Shown here one piece after another: positions 13,809-14,523 of a DNA stretch of 14,523 nucleotides (within the stretch, counting starts at the first letter, position 1; every line of letters begins with the position of its first letter). The stretch is from assembly GCA_031127185.1 (NCBI GenBank), contig JARIET010000038.1, positions 1 to 14,523 of the forward strand, written 5' to 3'. The notes beneath the pieces are model-generated. The model saw only the letters and a program-made list of their open reading frames with translations, was not told where the DNA came from and searched no databases. The position numbers and the translations under genes are program-made. The DNA is from Gemmatimonadota bacterium. Lineage in GTDB: Bacteria > Gemmatimonadota > Gemmatimonadetes > Gemmatimonadales > Gemmatimonadaceae.

Positions 13809-14523
13809 AGGCCGCCACCACCTCGCCTGCGGCAATATCCCGCACATCGCGGGATGGCTTCTGTAAGAGCCGGTAAGGCACTCCCCAGGGGCGCCAGCGC
13901 GTGGCGCCCGAATCCCCGAAAAGACAGACGATGGGCCGCCCGAGTCCGGCGGCGAGGTGCATCGCGCCGCCGTCGGCGCAGATCACCACAGAACATTCCG
14001 CCAGCGCCGCGATCAGTTCCGAAAGGGTTTGCGTCGGACGCGCTTCAACGGTTATCGCCGTGCCTCCCGCGCCGACTCTGGCCATGAGGTCCCGCGCCTT
14101 GGCGTCGTCACCGGGATGCAGCGGATTGTCTTCGGCGCCCGGCGACCACAAGAGCATGAAGCGCGCCGGGGTCTGAGCGGCGATGGCCTGCATGGCCTCC
14201 GCGAAGCGTTCTGCCGGCCAGCGCTGGGAAGGCTTGCGCGCACTGATATGGATGCCGATGGTCAGAGTCGGCGCTGGTGCTGCCGTACCGGGCGCGAAGA
14301 CCCGGCACTGCGGCGGCGGGCCGGCGATGCCGTAGAGATCTGCAACGCGGAACACGTCCTCCACCTCGTGACGACAGGCGTCATCCAGCGACAGCGCGAC
14401 GTCCAGCCCGGCGACAGCGCCGAAGCCGATGATGCGTTTCGGCCGCAGCCATTGCGCCTGCCGGAGTACCCGTGGCTGGGGCGAGGTGGTGGCGATGATG
14501 ACGTCGTCGATGGCCATGGTACG
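13756..14523 (-). CDS. Glycosyltransferase family 9 (heptosyltransferase-like), 5' end beyond the window
   Basis: C-terminal part (about 255 residues visible) of a GT9 inverting glycosyltransferase, the family of the LPS-core heptosyltransferases WaaC, WaaF and WaaQ. Typical elements are KRIIGFG near the visible start, KPSQRWPAERFAEAMQAI and the donor-site block VVICADGGAMHLAAGLGRPI, followed by CLFGDSGATRWRPWG. The frame stays open to the right edge. The usual N-terminal Rossmann strand (RxDxIGD, about the first 80 residues) is missing, so the ATG at 14517-14515 is probably internal and the gene starts past 14523. The stop at 13758-13756 lies inside the dehydratase gene. The C-terminal tail after the WGVPYRLL region is poorly conserved in the family. 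The likely role is adding a heptose or another sugar to the LPS core; the exact step is not readable. GC-rich codons match the dehydratase gene. Confidence 0.85.
   Translation of the reverse strand, partial: RTMAIDDVIIATTSPQPRVLRQAQWLRPKRIIGFGAVAGLDVALSLDDACRHEVEDVFRVADLYGIAGPPPQCRVFAPGTAAPAPTLTIGIHISARKPSQRWPAERFAEAMQAIAAQTPARFMLLWSPGAEDNPLHPGDDAKARDLMARVGAGGTAITVEARPTQTLSELIAALAECSVVICADGGAMHLAAGLGRPIVCLFGDSGATRWRPWGVPYRLLQKPSRDVRDIAAGEVVAAFNALRADIPVPSGADRP

Noticed and set aside
1..14523. CRISPR arrays, tRNA/rRNA genes, insertion sequences, transposase genes
   Set aside because: No regularly spaced repeats, no tRNA- or rRNA-like conserved stretches and no transposase motifs were seen on either strand.

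Overview
The window is the downstream end of an O-antigen (or closely related surface polysaccharide) biosynthesis cluster from a Gram-negative bacterium. Twelve genes run on the + strand from the left edge to 11819 in one tightly packed unit, with gaps of 2-23 bases or overlaps of 4-14 bases. A 162-base gap follows, then a + strand gene for a membrane-anchored WbpM-type UDP-sugar 4,6-dehydratase. On the - strand, a GT9 (heptosyltransferase-family) gene overlaps it tail to tail and leaves the window on the right. A WecA/WbpL-type polyprenyl-phosphate sugar-1-phosphate transferase, a WbpM homologue and a GT9 enzyme together suggest a proteobacterium with a heteropolymeric O-antigen. I would guess a beta- or gammaproteobacterium, without confidence in the genus.

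Layout. (1) 1-1919: the tail of an extended SDR sugar-nucleotide enzyme and a GT4 glycosyltransferase. (2) 1916-6174: a UDP-L-6-deoxy-HexNAc module of RmlD-like reductase, FnlA/WbjB/CapE-type dehydratase-epimerase, FnlC/WbjD-type 2-epimerase, and a WbuB-type transferase to use the product. The reductase is short and has no cupin domain, which favours UDP-L-QuiNAc over UDP-L-FucNAc. (3) 6161-7186: the WbpL-type initiating transferase. (4) 7189-11819: an unusual set of a GlmU homologue whose uridylyltransferase half has decayed, a Gfo/Idh/MocA oxidoreductase, a small cupin, a three-domain C-methyltransferase and a PIG-L deacetylase. This looks like a pathway to a modified, probably C-methyl-branched sugar that I cannot match to a described one. 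(5) 11820-11981: a spacer containing what looks like a relic of a second PIG-L 3' end. (6) 11982-14523: the GC-rich flank.

How the genes work together (inference). UDP-GlcNAc feeds two 4,6-dehydratases. The FnlA-type enzyme inverts C5 and leads to the L-sugar. The WbpM-type enzyme leads to D-4-keto-6-deoxy-GlcNAc, which the partial SDR at the left edge may reduce to UDP-D-Qui/FucNAc, a common WbpL substrate. WbpL starts the repeat unit on undecaprenyl phosphate and the GT4 enzymes extend it. No flippase, polymerase, chain-length regulator, ligase or aminotransferase is visible, so the cluster must continue to the left or elsewhere.

Codon use changes sharply at the 11820-11981 spacer. The cluster genes use mixed third positions, whereas the dehydratase gene and the - strand gene are strongly GC-ending. 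This is the pattern expected if a transferred cassette abuts a conserved chromosomal flank.
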